Positions 18,333-27,893 of a stretch of DNA of 64,000 nt are shown here, one piece after another. This stretch comes from Danxiaibacter flavus. Lineage in GTDB: Bacteria > Bacteroidota > Bacteroidia > Chitinophagales > Chitinophagaceae. Where the stretch lies: the NCBI RefSeq assembly GCF_041060425.1, contig NZ_JAULBC010000003.1, forward strand, positions 496,001-560,000, in the 5' to 3' direction. The position numbers and the translations under genes are program-made. Positions within the stretch are counted from its first letter, which is position 1, and every line of letters begins with the position of its first letter. The notes beneath the pieces were generated by a model. That model was not told the DNA's origin, ran no database searches, and was given only the letters and a program-made list of their open reading frames with translations.

Positions 18333-18722
18333 TTGGGCCTGATAAAAACAACCATATTAAAGTTTATACTATTTATTGTCGCGGTACAAATACTCAACCT
18401 GAGTGTATACGCCAATGAACTGGACCATTACGCATACAACCATAACTACGAAGATCTTGGAGGCAACAGAATTGACAGTGCCATTGAGTATATTTCCGAG
18501 ATTATTTTCGATTACCATAATGCTTTTCCGGAGTACAGTAATCATCACACAAACAGCCACTCCCTTCAGCTAAAGCATTTTTCCTTTAAATTAATTCATT
18601 CTTCTACTGTTGCAGAACTCCCTTACAGCACAACATCGCATGTGTACACAAATGTGTTAAAGGAAGACTACCAGTATCTTTTCTTTAAGGAGATTAATCC
18701 TCCTCCGCCTAAAATGTGCTAA
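18333..18722 (+). CDS. His-rich small secreted protein, first gene of RND operon 2
   Basis: A 129-residue paralogue of 11609-12004. After the hydrophobic N-terminal segment (FILFIVAVQILNLSVYA) it has DHYAYNHNYEDLGG, RIDSAIEYISEIIFDY, a His cluster (NHHTNSHSLQLKHFSFKLIH) and the shared end EDYQYLFFKEINPPPPKMC. Eight His residues follow the signal. An ATG three bases upstream is out of frame and stops after four codons; the TTG at 18333 is preceded by AGGAAG and is the best start. The His-rich middle differs from copy 1 while the flanking IDSAIEY and PPPPK parts are kept. The likely location is periplasm or outer membrane. Function is unknown; a metal-related role is inferred only from His content and neighbours. 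Confidence 0.78.
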   Translation: MGLIKTTILKFILFIVAVQILNLSVYANELDHYAYNHNYEDLGGNRIDSAIEYISEIIFDYHNAFPEYSNHHTNSHSLQLKHFSFKLIHSSTVAELPYSTTSHVYTNVLKEDYQYLFFKEINPPPPKMC

Positions 18723-18886
18723 ACAAGTGCGGATGGCAAGGTCGTTTCCATTAAACGGTTACAGCTCTTTCACATACGCCCCGCCTATGATGCACCAACA
18801 AATATGATGCTTTTTGAACAGTACCTATTGTCTGCTGTTTTGCATTGTATTATACCCTTATTGATTTAATCAACTTAAATAATATT

Positions 18887-20194
18887 ATGACTGAACGTAT
18901 GCACCTTGCTAAAGGGCGGCTGATTTGGATTGCCGCATGTATGCTGGGCATTAACCTGGGTTTTACAACGACGGTTTTTTCGCAACAAACAGACACGCTT
19001 GCCTTATCAATAGAGCAGGCCGAAAAAATGTTTATAGACAGCAACCTGCAGGTGTTGGCCGCGCACTATAATACGGACGCACAAAAAGCCCTGATTCAAC
19101 AGGCTAAGTTGTGGGATAACCCTGTGCTGGTAACGGACCAGGTTATTCATGCAGACGGCAAACTCTTTCCTTACAGCAAAAATCCGGACGGGTCTTTCAA
19201 TGGCCAGTATTATATACAGGTACAACAACTGATAAAGACGGCCAGGAAACGTGGTAAACTTATTGATCTGGCTACTACCAATGCGCAGCTAAGTGAACTG
19301 CAATTACAGGATCTGCTGCGCAATCTGAGATTCCAGCTTCGTTCCGACTATTATACCATCGCCCAGCAACTAACCAACCGGTCCATTTACCAGGCCCAGC
19401 AACAACAACTTACGCGCCTGATGGATGGGATGAAAGCTCAACTGGCCGCCGGCAACATCGCACAGAAAGAATATTTGCGCGTGCAGGCACTGGTGATATC
19501 CCTCCAACAAGACATTACGCAGCTAAACAGGGATATTGCAGACACGCAGGCAGACATTAAAACGCTCCTGCAGATTAAGTCGGCAGTTTTTATAAAACCG
19601 TCTGGCGCACTTTCAACTGACGTCTCAATTAATGAAACTTTGGATTCAATGGTTAACAAGGGTAAAGAAAACAACCCTTTCTACCAGTTACAGCAAACAC
19701 AAACAACTTATCAGCAACAGAACCTGGCCTATCAAAAAGCATTGCGTGTGCCGGATGTGACGCTTGGTCCCAACTTTGACAGAAACTCAAATTACACTCC
19801 CAACTATGTTGGCCTGGGAATTTCGTTACCGTTACCTGTATTCAATACTAACAAAGGCAATATCAGGTCTGCAGAATTCGGGGTTAAGCAACAACAGGCA
19901 ATTACTCAAAGTGCTGAAACAGATTTACAGAACAGCATTACCAATGCCTACAACAAGTTGCAGCTAACTATTCAGCAGAACAATGCAACGCAGAAGGATT
20001 TCTACGATCAATATCAACGCATGTATGAGAATGTATTGAAGAGCTATCAGCAAAAACAAATAAGCCTGCTTGAGTTTATTGATTTCTTTGATAATTATAC
20101 CGAATCACAGCAAAGACTCACGCAACAACAATTAAATCTTCAACTGGCGAAAGAGGAGTTGAACTTTAACATAGGAACAGATATTATTAAATAA
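18887..20194 (+). CDS. TolC/CzcC-type outer-membrane efflux channel, operon 2
   Basis: Channel protein of the second tripartite system, 435 residues from the ATG at 18887, with a signal peptide cleaved near VFS-QQTDT. It matches the 12233-13531 protein along its whole length, including LSIEQAEKMFIDSNLQVLAA, RKRGKLIDLATTNAQLSELQ, PDVTLGPNFDRNSNY and KEELNFN near the end. An earlier TTG (18845) would add 14 residues without a signal-like character. Between the small His-rich gene and this gene lie 164 bases with no obvious terminator, so co-transcription is likely. The adaptor gene follows 23 bases after the stop. Confidence 0.92.
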   Translation: MTERMHLAKGRLIWIAACMLGINLGFTTTVFSQQTDTLALSIEQAEKMFIDSNLQVLAAHYNTDAQKALIQQAKLWDNPVLVTDQVIHADGKLFPYSKNPDGSFNGQYYIQVQQLIKTARKRGKLIDLATTNAQLSELQLQDLLRNLRFQLRSDYYTIAQQLTNRSIYQAQQQQLTRLMDGMKAQLAAGNIAQKEYLRVQALVISLQQDITQLNRDIADTQADIKTLLQIKSAVFIKPSGALSTDVSINETLDSMVNKGKENNPFYQLQQTQTTYQQQNLAYQKALRVPDVTLGPNFDRNSNYTPNYVGLGISLPLPVFNTNKGNIRSAEFGVKQQQAITQSAETDLQNSITNAYNKLQLTIQQNNATQKDFYDQYQRMYENVLKSYQQKQISLLEFIDFFDNYTESQQRLTQQQLNLQLAKEELNFNIGTDIIK

Positions 20195-20217
20195 AAGTGC
20201 ACTTAAACCGACATATA

Positions 20218-21312
20218 ATGAACAGATTTTCTATAGCAGGTATTTTAACAGGTTTTGTTTTATTTGTTTCCTGCAAAGAAAAAAAAGAACAGAAGGATGA
20301 CCCTGTAAAAAAGTTTGTCCTGAGCAGTACAATGCCCGTTACTATTGACACTGTGAAAACCTGCAATATTGATAACGCTATAACCCTTAGTGGCGAAGTA
20401 AGCTTCAATGAAAACAGTGTGGTAAAGATATTTCCACGCAGCAGCGGACAGATCATAGAATCAAAAGTTACGCTGGGAGATAAAGTTCAGGCCGGGCAGG
20501 TACTGGCTGTTATTAAGAGTGCAGATGTTGCAGGCAATTATGCAGATTTAAGCAGTGCCGAAGCTGATATCGCAATAGCTAAAAGACAGTTGGACAACCA
20601 GGAATCTTTATATAAGAGCGGTATATCAAGCGAAAAAGATTATACTGAGGCAAAACAGAATTACCAGAAAACACTGGCTGCTAAACAAAAAATTGAATCA
20701 GTCCTGAATATTAATACCGGCTCTAACGCTACGTCCGGAGGCACATATTCCATCACCTCTCCCATTAACGGTTACATTGTTGAAAAAAGAGTGAACACCG
20801 GGAACTTCATCAGGCAGGATATGGGTGAAAATCTGTTCACCATATCTAACCTCAAAAACGTATGGGTTTGGGCAAATGTATTTGAAGCAGACATTCCGAA
20901 AGTAAAGGAAGGTGTTAGTGTGCAGGTTACAACACTTGCTTATCCCAATAAATACTTCTCCGGAAAAATTGATAAAGTAAGCGAGGTGCTCGATCCCGCC
21001 AACAAAGCTTTACGTGTACGCATAAGCCTGGACAATAGCGAACTGCTGCTGAAGCCTGAAATGTTTGCGCAGGTGTTGGTTTCAAATCAACTTGATCAAA
21101 AAGCTATTTGTGTACCAACAAAAGCGTTGATATCGCAAAATGGTAAAGAGTATGTGATAGTCTACAACAGCAACAGCGACATGAAAATTGCAGAGGTTGA
21201 CATACTGAAAACAACCGGCGATAAAACCTATGTAAACAGCGGCGTAACAGAAGGACAAAGAGTTATAACCCAGAACCAGTTACTGGTTTTCCAGCAACTG
21301 CTTTCTCAATAA
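20218..21312 (+). CDS. RND periplasmic adaptor lipoprotein, operon 2
   Basis: A 364-residue adaptor from the ATG at 20218; a GTG seven codons earlier is possible but the ATG sits directly before the signal peptide. Lipobox FVSC gives a lipid-anchored protein followed by a charged KEKKEQKDD linker. The two lipoyl halves are VQAGQVLAVIKSADVAG and ITSPINGYIVEKRVNTGNFI, with a helical hairpin between them and LKPEMFAQVLV in the C-terminal barrel. It is homologous throughout to 13550-14665 but less similar in the extreme N-terminus. It precedes its pump by 57 bases. Confidence 0.92.
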   Translation: MNRFSIAGILTGFVLFVSCKEKKEQKDDPVKKFVLSSTMPVTIDTVKTCNIDNAITLSGEVSFNENSVVKIFPRSSGQIIESKVTLGDKVQAGQVLAVIKSADVAGNYADLSSAEADIAIAKRQLDNQESLYKSGISSEKDYTEAKQNYQKTLAAKQKIESVLNINTGSNATSGGTYSITSPINGYIVEKRVNTGNFIRQDMGENLFTISNLKNVWVWANVFEADIPKVKEGVSVQVTTLAYPNKYFSGKIDKVSEVLDPANKALRVRISLDNSELLLKPEMFAQVLVSNQLDQKAICVPTKALISQNGKEYVIVYNSNSDMKIAEVDILKTTGDKTYVNSGVTEGQRVITQNQLLVFQQLLSQ

Positions 21313-21369
21313 GCATCCGACAAGCTGGCTGCAGTTATAACATTTCTATTTTACCATTGAGCATTTACT

Positions 21370-24300
21370 ATGAATAAGTTTATAAAACGAATTATACATT
21401 TCTCATTACGCCACAGATACCTGGTGTTCTTTTTAACAGGAATACTCGCCGTAATTGGGTTTGTAAGCTATAAGAACACACCTATTGAAACATTTCCGGA
21501 TGTTACCAATACACAGATCATTATCATTACACAGTGGCCCGGACGTAGCGCCGAAGAGGTGGAGAAATTTGTGACCATCCCACTGGAAACGGTGTTGAAC
21601 TCCGTGCAGAAAAAGATTAACCTTCGCACAACATCATCATTTGGTTTATCCTACGTGCGGTTAATTTTTGATGATGACGTAGATGATGCCTTTGCAAGAC
21701 AACAGGTATTAAGCCGCCTTTCCAACGTTGATCTTCCGGATGAAATTAAACCCGACGTTCAGCCGCCATATGGCCCGACCGGTGAAATTTACCGTTACAC
21801 ACTGAAAAGTCCGACACGCAATATCCGCGACCTGTATACCATACAGGACTGGGTACTTGACAGGCAATTTAAATCCGTTCCCGGAGTAGCCGATGTGAAT
21901 AGTTTTGGCGGCGAGGAAAGAAGTTTTGAAATAAGCGTGAACCCCAATTACCTGATAAAGTACGGCCTGACATCTCTTGATGTCTACAACGCCGTCGCAA
22001 GAAGTAATATCAACGTAGGTGGTGATGTTATTGAAAGAAACGGGCAGGCATATGTTGTTCGCGGTATTGGCCTGCTAAACAACATTGATGAGATTGAAAA
22101 TATCATCGTTACAAAATTAAATGGCGTGCCCATTCTTGTGAAAAACCTGGCGCGCGTTGTAGAAGCCGGAAAGCCAAGACTCGGGCTGGTTTCAAGAGAC
22201 ACGGTAGGCGATGTGCTGGAAGGGATTGTTGTAATGCGGAAGGGCGAGAATCCTGCGGAAGTACTTTCAAGAATTCATGATAAAGTAAAAGAACTGAATG
22301 AAACCATTTTGCCGAAGGATGTTCATATCGATACATTTTATGACCGTACCACACTGATGGATTATGCAACGCACACGGTAATACACAACCTGATTGAAGG
22401 TATTGTCCTTGTGACCTGCATTGTATTGATCTTTATGGCTGACTGGCGAACCACAGTCACAGTAAGCATTATAATTCCGCTGGCGTTGTTGTTTGCCTTT
22501 ATGTGCATGCGCATTAAAGGCATGACGGCAAACCTGCTTTCGATGGGTGCCGTCGACTTTGGTATTATCATTGACGGGGCCGTGGTGATGGTCGAAGGAT
22601 TGTTTGTAGCGCTCGACAGTAAAGCCAGGGAAGTGGGCATGGAGAAGTTTAACAAGCTGGCCAAGATGGGTTTATTTAAACAGGTTGGTACGGAAATGGG
22701 TAAGGCGATCTTCTTTTCCAAAGTCATTATCATTACCTGTTTGATTCCCATTTTCGCCTTCCAGAAAGTGGAAGGTAAGATGTTCTCGCCTCTGGCTTAC
22801 ACGCTCAGCTTTGCTTTATTAGGCGCCTTGATTCTTACACTAACGCTGGTACCGGCATTATCAAGTATCCTGCTAAAAAAGAATGTGAGGGAAAAGCACA
22901 ACCCGGTTGTAACATTCTTTGAGAATGGTGTGAAATTTCTTTTCGAGCGTGCGTACAAAGTTCCTAAGCTAAGCTTATTGATCGCTGTATCGATAATGGC
23001 TGTTACCTTTTTCTCTGCCAAATTTCTCGGTTCCGAGTTTTTGCCCGAACTGGATGAAGGCGCATTATGGGTAAAATCCCAATTACCGATGAGTGCATCT
23101 CTCAGCCAAAGTAAAGAGATCTCTGACCGCATGACAACCATCATCAGGCAATACCCGGAAGTAAGACACACGCTTGCGCAAATCGGCAGAACGAATGACG
23201 GAACAGATCCTAAGGGCTTTTTCAACGTTGAAATTGCGGTTGATCTGAAGCCAAAAGAGGAATGGCGCAAAGGCATTACAACGGAGGGCCTGATAGATAG
23301 CATGAACGTGCAGCTAAGCAAAATACCCGGACTTCTGCTCAATTATTCACAGCCAATCCGTGATAACGTGGAAGAAGCTGTTGCGGGTGTGCCCGCGTCA
23401 CTCGCAGTGAAAATATTCGGGCCGGATTTCAAGGTGCTTGACTCGCTGGCCGATGTCGTTCAAACAACACTAGGCAAAGTTGAAGGTGTTGAAGATCTTG
23501 GTATTCTTCGAAATCTTGGTCAGCCGGAGTTCCGAATTGAACTGGATCAGCAAAAAATGGCGCTTTATGGTGTGAACACTGCCGATGCTCAGGCTGTTAT
23601 CGAAATGGCCCTTGGAGGTAAGGCAGCAACAGAATTGTATGAGGGTGAACGCAAATTTGATATTCGTGTGCGCTATCAGAAAGATTTCAGGGATACGCGT
23701 GAAAAAATTGAAAGGTTAATGATCCCAACGCAGGATAGTGCAAAAATCCCCCTCAAGGAAATATCTGCTATTCATACACTAACGGGGCCTGCATTTGTGT
23801 ATCGTGACAATAACATGCGTTACATACCGGTGAAATTCTCCGTTCGTGGCAGAGACCTGGGAAGCACTATTGCCGATGCTCAAAACAAAGTAAACGCAGT
23901 GGTCAAACTTCCCGAAGGTTACAGAATGTCGTGGAACGGCGAATTTGAAAACCAGCAACGGGCAACCAAAACGTTGTCTAATGTTGTGCCTGTCTGTCTG
24001 CTTGCAATTTTCCTGATCTTATTCATGATGTTCGGCAATGTAAAAGATGCTGTGTTAACCATTCTGAATGTACCGTTTGCACTCATTGGAGGCATACTCG
24101 CGCTACATGTAACAGGAATGAACTTCAGCATCAGTGCAGGTATTGGTTTTATCGCCCTGTTTGGTGTTTGTATTCAGAACGGTGTGATCCTCATCACTGT
24201 ATTCAGGAAAAACCTGGAACAAAAAATGACGTTGAACCAGGCTATTCTACAAGGTGTTATCTCCCGTGTAAGACCTGTTGTAATGACCGCCCTGATGGCT

Positions 24301-24510
24301 GCTATAGGTCTGTTGCCCGCAGCAATCAGTACCGGTATTGGCAGCGAAACACAAAAACCGCTTGCGATTGTCGTAATCGGTGGTTTGATAACATCGACTA
24401 TATTGACGTTGCTTATTTTACCAATTATTTACTCGTTGGTTTACCAGTTTATACATGATCGTAAAAACAGGAAGCTATTGGGAAAAATGGGTGTGGTGAG
24501 TAAGTCATAG
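21370..24510 (+). CDS. CzcA-type heavy-metal RND efflux pump, operon 2
   Basis: The 1046-residue pump is co-linear with the copy at 15006. It keeps the TM4 carboxylate signature at identical positions (Asp396, Asp402, Glu409 in DFGIIIDGAVVMVE), pointing to divalent-cation efflux. The N-terminal TPIETFPDVTNTQI and C-half ALMAAIGLLPAAISTGIGSE segments are family hallmarks. Differences from copy 1 concentrate in the periplasmic porter domains (for example residues 560-760), where substrate choice is expected to be set, so the two pumps may have different metal ranges. That is inference. A repeat of the AGCTATCAGCTG type begins right after the stop, then a strong terminator at 24568-24606 closes the operon. 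Confidence 0.95.
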   Translation: MNKFIKRIIHFSLRHRYLVFFLTGILAVIGFVSYKNTPIETFPDVTNTQIIIITQWPGRSAEEVEKFVTIPLETVLNSVQKKINLRTTSSFGLSYVRLIFDDDVDDAFARQQVLSRLSNVDLPDEIKPDVQPPYGPTGEIYRYTLKSPTRNIRDLYTIQDWVLDRQFKSVPGVADVNSFGGEERSFEISVNPNYLIKYGLTSLDVYNAVARSNINVGGDVIERNGQAYVVRGIGLLNNIDEIENIIVTKLNGVPILVKNLARVVEAGKPRLGLVSRDTVGDVLEGIVVMRKGENPAEVLSRIHDKVKELNETILPKDVHIDTFYDRTTLMDYATHTVIHNLIEGIVLVTCIVLIFMADWRTTVTVSIIIPLALLFAFMCMRIKGMTANLLSMGAVDFGIIIDGAVVMVEGLFVALDSKAREVGMEKFNKLAKMGLFKQVGTEMGKAIFFSKVIIITCLIPIFAFQKVEGKMFSPLAYTLSFALLGALILTLTLVPALSSILLKKNVREKHNPVVTFFENGVKFLFERAYKVPKLSLLIAVSIMAVTFFSAKFLGSEFLPELDEGALWVKSQLPMSASLSQSKEISDRMTTIIRQYPEVRHTLAQIGRTNDGTDPKGFFNVEIAVDLKPKEEWRKGITTEGLIDSMNVQLSKIPGLLLNYSQPIRDNVEEAVAGVPASLAVKIFGPDFKVLDSLADVVQTTLGKVEGVEDLGILRNLGQPEFRIELDQQKMALYGVNTADAQAVIEMALGGKAATELYEGERKFDIRVRYQKDFRDTREKIERLMIPTQDSAKIPLKEISAIHTLTGPAFVYRDNNMRYIPVKFSVRGRDLGSTIADAQNKVNAVVKLPEGYRMSWNGEFENQQRATKTLSNVVPVCLLAIFLILFMMFGNVKDAVLTILNVPFALIGGILALHVTGMNFSISAGIGFIALFGVCIQNGVILITVFRKNLEQKMTLNQAILQGVISRVRPVVMTALMAAIGLLPAAISTGIGSETQKPLAIVVIGGLITSTILTLLILPIIYSLVYQFIHDRKNRKLLGKMGVVSKS

Positions 24511-24567
24511 AGCTATGAGCTTTCAGCTATCAGCTGTCAGCTTTCCTAAAGGGAGATTTATATAGGT

Positions 24568-24606
24568 AAAAGGCTTGTTGATTTTTTTAAATCAACAAGC
24601 CTTTTT
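24568..24606 (+). terminator. Intrinsic terminator of RND operon 2
   Basis: AAAAGGCTTGTTGAT pairs perfectly with ATCAACAAGCCTTTTT around a short T/A loop, followed by T residues. With A and T runs on both sides it could work in both directions. Confidence 0.88.
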
Positions 24607-24915
24607 GCTATCTGCTTTAACCTGTGCACCAATGTGATTGTTTCCACAAAAGGCGAAAACCAATGCCACGGTTCGTGTCTCACGAACTGTTTAACGATAA
24701 ACATAATTTGCGCGGGCGAAAGCCAAATCCCTGGCTACAAATCATGTATGTTCATTTGTATCAACATATTTTCATTAGACCGGATTTGTCAATCGCTTCC
24801 ATAGCTAATAGCTAATAGCTGATAGCTCACAGCTTTTAACTACCAGTCATTAGCTTCTGCGGTAAATAACATTTTTTATACGGCAAAAGATGCAGCGTTT
24901 TTTACAGATAGATTT

Positions 24916-24923
24916 TAAATTTG
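24916..24923 (+). promoter_or_regulatory. TAnnTTTG promoter box next to the receptor start codon
   Basis: TAAATTTG matches the -7 consensus exactly and ends four bases before the ATG at 24928. The predicted transcription start would fall on or next to the start codon. Confidence 0.5.
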
Positions 24924-24927
24924 TGGT

Positions 24928-27675
24928 ATGAAGAAAGTGACTGCCAGCCGCCATCAAATCATTTTGATACTCCTACTTCTTTCTGTAACTTCTGCCTTTA
25001 GTCAGCAAACAAAATTATCGGGCCGTGTATTTTCATCTCCCGCGAAGGATCCTGTCTCTCAGGCAACAGTTCAGTTATTAAAAAAAGACTCAACGGTAGC
25101 TAGGTCGGTGCTAACGGATAGCACTGGTAAATTTACATTTTCCGGCATGGCAGCGGGTCCTTACACATTGCGGATCAATGCACTTAGCTTCACAACGTTT
25201 GACAAAGCTGTTTCATTTAAAAACGGAAATTCAAAAGTTGCGATGGACTCCATTTTTCTTGCACCGTCGTACGATGCTTTAACATCGGTTACAATCGTCG
25301 CAAAAAAAGCTACCGTAGCTATAAAAACCGACACAACCGAATTCACCGCATCAGCAGTTAAAGTCCGCAAGAACGGTACTGTTGAAGACGTGTTTAAGAA
25401 AATCCCGGGCATGGAGGTTGACAAAAACGGATCAATAAAAGCCCAGGGTGAGCCTGTCACTAAGATCTATGTAGATGGCAAACCTTTCTTTGGATCTGAT
25501 TTAAAATCCGTTACGCAAAACTTCCCTGCAGACATCATTGACAAGATCCAGGTGATTGATAAACGTAGTGACCAGGCATTGGCAACAAACGTTGAAGATG
25601 GTGTTCGTGAAAAGATCATCAACATCACATTGAAAAAGAACAGAAAACGTGGCCTGTTTGGCAAAGAATATGCAGGATACGGAACAGACAACCGGTACGA
25701 GGTAAAAGGCAATGTCAACATGTTTAACAATGAGCGTAAAATAGCCATTGTAGCCGGAGCGAATAACACAGGAAGAAATGACAACGGTAGTAGTGATAAT
25801 GCTTCTTACGACAATTGGAACGGCATCACCGACAATAAACAACTGAAAGCCAATTATGCCGATAAGTTTGGCAAGACGCTCGACTTCAGCGCGTGGGCTG
25901 GTTATGACAGGAATAAGACAGTGAAACAACAATCGATCAGCAGGCAGAACATATTCACTGATTCTTCCACTTATTACGACGAAAAAAACAACAACACATC
26001 CATCAACAATAATTTGTATACCGGCATCTATCTTGAATTTAAACCGGATTCACTCACTATGGTTCGCGTTAATCAAAATGCAGGATATAATATCAGCCAT
26101 TATGATGGAGCTTCAGTTTTTAATACAACATTGCCCGGCGGAGCTGTAAAAATAAATGAGGGCGCCAGGCTAAGCACCAACAAAACAACCGTTCCTACGT
26201 CAAATGGTCAAATCAGTCTCAATCACCGCTTTGGCAAAACAAGAAGGAACTTGTTCATGAACTTCTGGCATGATATCAATAACAGGCAATCAGGTAGCTA
26301 TAATCAATCAAATAACTACTTCACGCCTGTTGATAGCACCGCATATAGCTTGTTACTGAATCAATATCAGAATTACCAGGATCACGGAACACGTTTGGGA
26401 TCCAGTGTGAGCTACAGTGAGCCGGTTGGCAGAAGGGGTGTTCTTAACTTTGGATACAATTACAGTTATGGCAAAAATAATTCACCCAAAGAAGTGTATG
26501 ACTATAACGCCCAAACAGGCTATTACGATCATTTCAATGATTCGCTAAGCAATCACTTCAATAATTTTACGTACAACAATACGGCATCCGTTAACTATAA
26601 TTATAATGGCAAGAACAGTGGGTTTGGGGTTGGCGCCCGTTGGCAGGATGCAAAGCTTGTGAGTGAGACTTTTGGTAAAGACACATCTTACAAACAATCT
26701 TATGCAGGCTTCTCTCCTAACCTTAGCTATTATTCAAACGGAAGAAGAAGAAGATTCAACGTTTATTACAATTTCAATTTACAAGCGCCTCAGGCTATAC
26801 AATTGCAGCCGATAGTGGACAATACCAACCCTTTGTATTTAAGACTCGGCAATCCGGGATTAAAGTTTGCGCAAATACACAATGCGCGCTATACATACAA
26901 CTACTACAATTCACGCAAAGAAACAGGCTTTAACTCCAACGCAAGTTTCTCTGCCATCGTAGACAACATTGTTAGCAGCAACACTTTCGATCAAACTACC
27001 GGAAGGCAGGCAACACAACCTGTTAACATGGACGGAGCATACAACTGGAACGCATGGTTCTCTTATTTCAGACCATTCGTTTTCGGAAGAGAAAAAATAA
27101 AATGGAACATCAACCTGTATGCCAATGCCTCTCACAACATCAATCTGTTGAATGGCGAGGAAAACAAAACCAACAATACTTATTCAAAAGTTTACATGGG
27201 TTTGACATACGACACACCTGAATGGATAGATCTTCATACTGATGTTAGTCTTGTCAGACAAACAAGCGACTACTCTCTTCAGCCAGATCTAAGCAACACT
27301 TCCTATTTCTTTGTTGTAAGCCCCAATGTAACCTTCTCCATCTCCGGTAAAACAGAAATCAATATTGACTATGATTACAGGCAAACAACCGGCCAGGCAG
27401 CCGGGTATAACACAACCATCAACATGTTGAATGCAGATGTAGTGCAGTATTTCTCCGAGAAAAAAGATGTATGGTTAAAACTGAAAGCATATGATCTGCT
27501 GAATCAGAATGTCAGCATCTGGCGCAGCACCGGTGACAACTACATTCAGGATACAAGGTCAAATGTATTGTCAAGATTTCTTTTAGTTAGTCTCAATTTC
27601 CGCTTGAATAAGTTTAATACTAAACAGGAAACGCTGGATTTCCCGGGAAATAATAAGATGTCGAGAGAGATGTAG
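24928..27675 (+). CDS. Outer-membrane beta-barrel receptor with carboxypeptidase-like N-domain
   Basis: A 915-residue TonB-receptor-like protein. A signal peptide (about 1-25, ending AFSQQ) is followed by a carboxypeptidase-regulatory-like beta-sandwich (about 29-110, LSGRVFSSPAKDPVSQATV and TDSTGKFTFSGMAAGPYTL). A plug-like domain comes next (about 135-240, with KIPGMEVDKNGSIKAQGEPV and IYVDGKPFFGSD), then a long beta-barrel rich in Asn, Tyr and aromatic strands to the end. This is the OMP beta-barrel family common in Bacteroidota, usually without a partner SusD, and none is near. A substrate cannot be predicted. Transcription likely starts at the box at 24916-24923. A 15-bp tandem repeat begins five bases after the stop. 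Confidence 0.88.
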   Translation: MKKVTASRHQIILILLLLSVTSAFSQQTKLSGRVFSSPAKDPVSQATVQLLKKDSTVARSVLTDSTGKFTFSGMAAGPYTLRINALSFTTFDKAVSFKNGNSKVAMDSIFLAPSYDALTSVTIVAKKATVAIKTDTTEFTASAVKVRKNGTVEDVFKKIPGMEVDKNGSIKAQGEPVTKIYVDGKPFFGSDLKSVTQNFPADIIDKIQVIDKRSDQALATNVEDGVREKIINITLKKNRKRGLFGKEYAGYGTDNRYEVKGNVNMFNNERKIAIVAGANNTGRNDNGSSDNASYDNWNGITDNKQLKANYADKFGKTLDFSAWAGYDRNKTVKQQSISRQNIFTDSSTYYDEKNNNTSINNNLYTGIYLEFKPDSLTMVRVNQNAGYNISHYDGASVFNTTLPGGAVKINEGARLSTNKTTVPTSNGQISLNHRFGKTRRNLFMNFWHDINNRQSGSYNQSNNYFTPVDSTAYSLLLNQYQNYQDHGTRLGSSVSYSEPVGRRGVLNFGYNYSYGKNNSPKEVYDYNAQTGYYDHFNDSLSNHFNNFTYNNTASVNYNYNGKNSGFGVGARWQDAKLVSETFGKDTSYKQSYAGFSPNLSYYSNGRRRRFNVYYNFNLQAPQAIQLQPIVDNTNPLYLRLGNPGLKFAQIHNARYTYNYYNSRKETGFNSNASFSAIVDNIVSSNTFDQTTGRQATQPVNMDGAYNWNAWFSYFRPFVFGREKIKWNINLYANASHNINLLNGEENKTNNTYSKVYMGLTYDTPEWIDLHTDVSLVRQTSDYSLQPDLSNTSYFFVVSPNVTFSISGKTEINIDYDYRQTTGQAAGYNTTINMLNADVVQYFSEKKDVWLKLKAYDLLNQNVSIWRSTGDNYIQDTRSNVLSRFLLVSLNFRLNKFNTKQETLDFPGNNKMSREM

Positions 27676-27679
27676 GATG

Positions 27680-27754
27680 AATGTGATGATCGCTGATGTA
27701 GTGATCGCTGATTTCAGGATGTCTGATTTGAAGATCTCTGATTTAAGGATCATT
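27680..27754. repeat. 15-bp tandem repeat, five units
   Basis: Five 15-base units of the form GATTTaAGGATctCT run without gaps; examples are GATGTAGTGATCGCT (27695), GATTTCAGGATGTCT (27710), GATTTGAAGATCTCT (27725) and GATTTAAGGATCATT (27740). Units are diverged. Because the period is a multiple of three the plus frame stays open, but it does not look like a gene. Confidence 0.8.
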
Positions 27755-27861
27755 GATTTGCTCCAATGCTATCCTGATTTTTTTTGCCAGGCTACGTCCC
27801 AGGTTAATTATGATCTGGATTATTTACAACCGGTACCCAACCACATAATTTACTATAAGCT

Positions 27862-27893
27862 ACAAAAACAAAACCCCGGTAAGATTACCGGGG
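27862..27893 (-). terminator. Terminator-like hairpin, minus orientation
   Basis: CCCCGGTAA (27874-27882) pairs with TTACCGGGG (27885-27893). On the minus strand it is followed by TTTTGTTTTT, so it would terminate a minus-strand transcript, yet no minus-strand gene lies upstream. It may instead define the 3' end of the receptor mRNA. Confidence 0.45.

Larger units (their letters stand above)
24511..24927. other. Repeat-containing intergenic region after RND operon 2
   Basis: It contains short AGCTATCAGCTG/AGCTGATAGCT-type repeats at 24511-24545 and 24798-24836, the terminator at 24568-24606, a small hairpin GTTCGTGTCTCACGAAC near 24671, and the promoter box of the next gene. No gene is visible. 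Confidence 0.6.

Noticed and set aside
27862..27893. Riboswitch or attenuator upstream of the lipocalin-like gene
   Set aside because: Only a simple hairpin with opposite-strand T-run is present, with no conserved aptamer-like structure and almost 390 bases to the next start.
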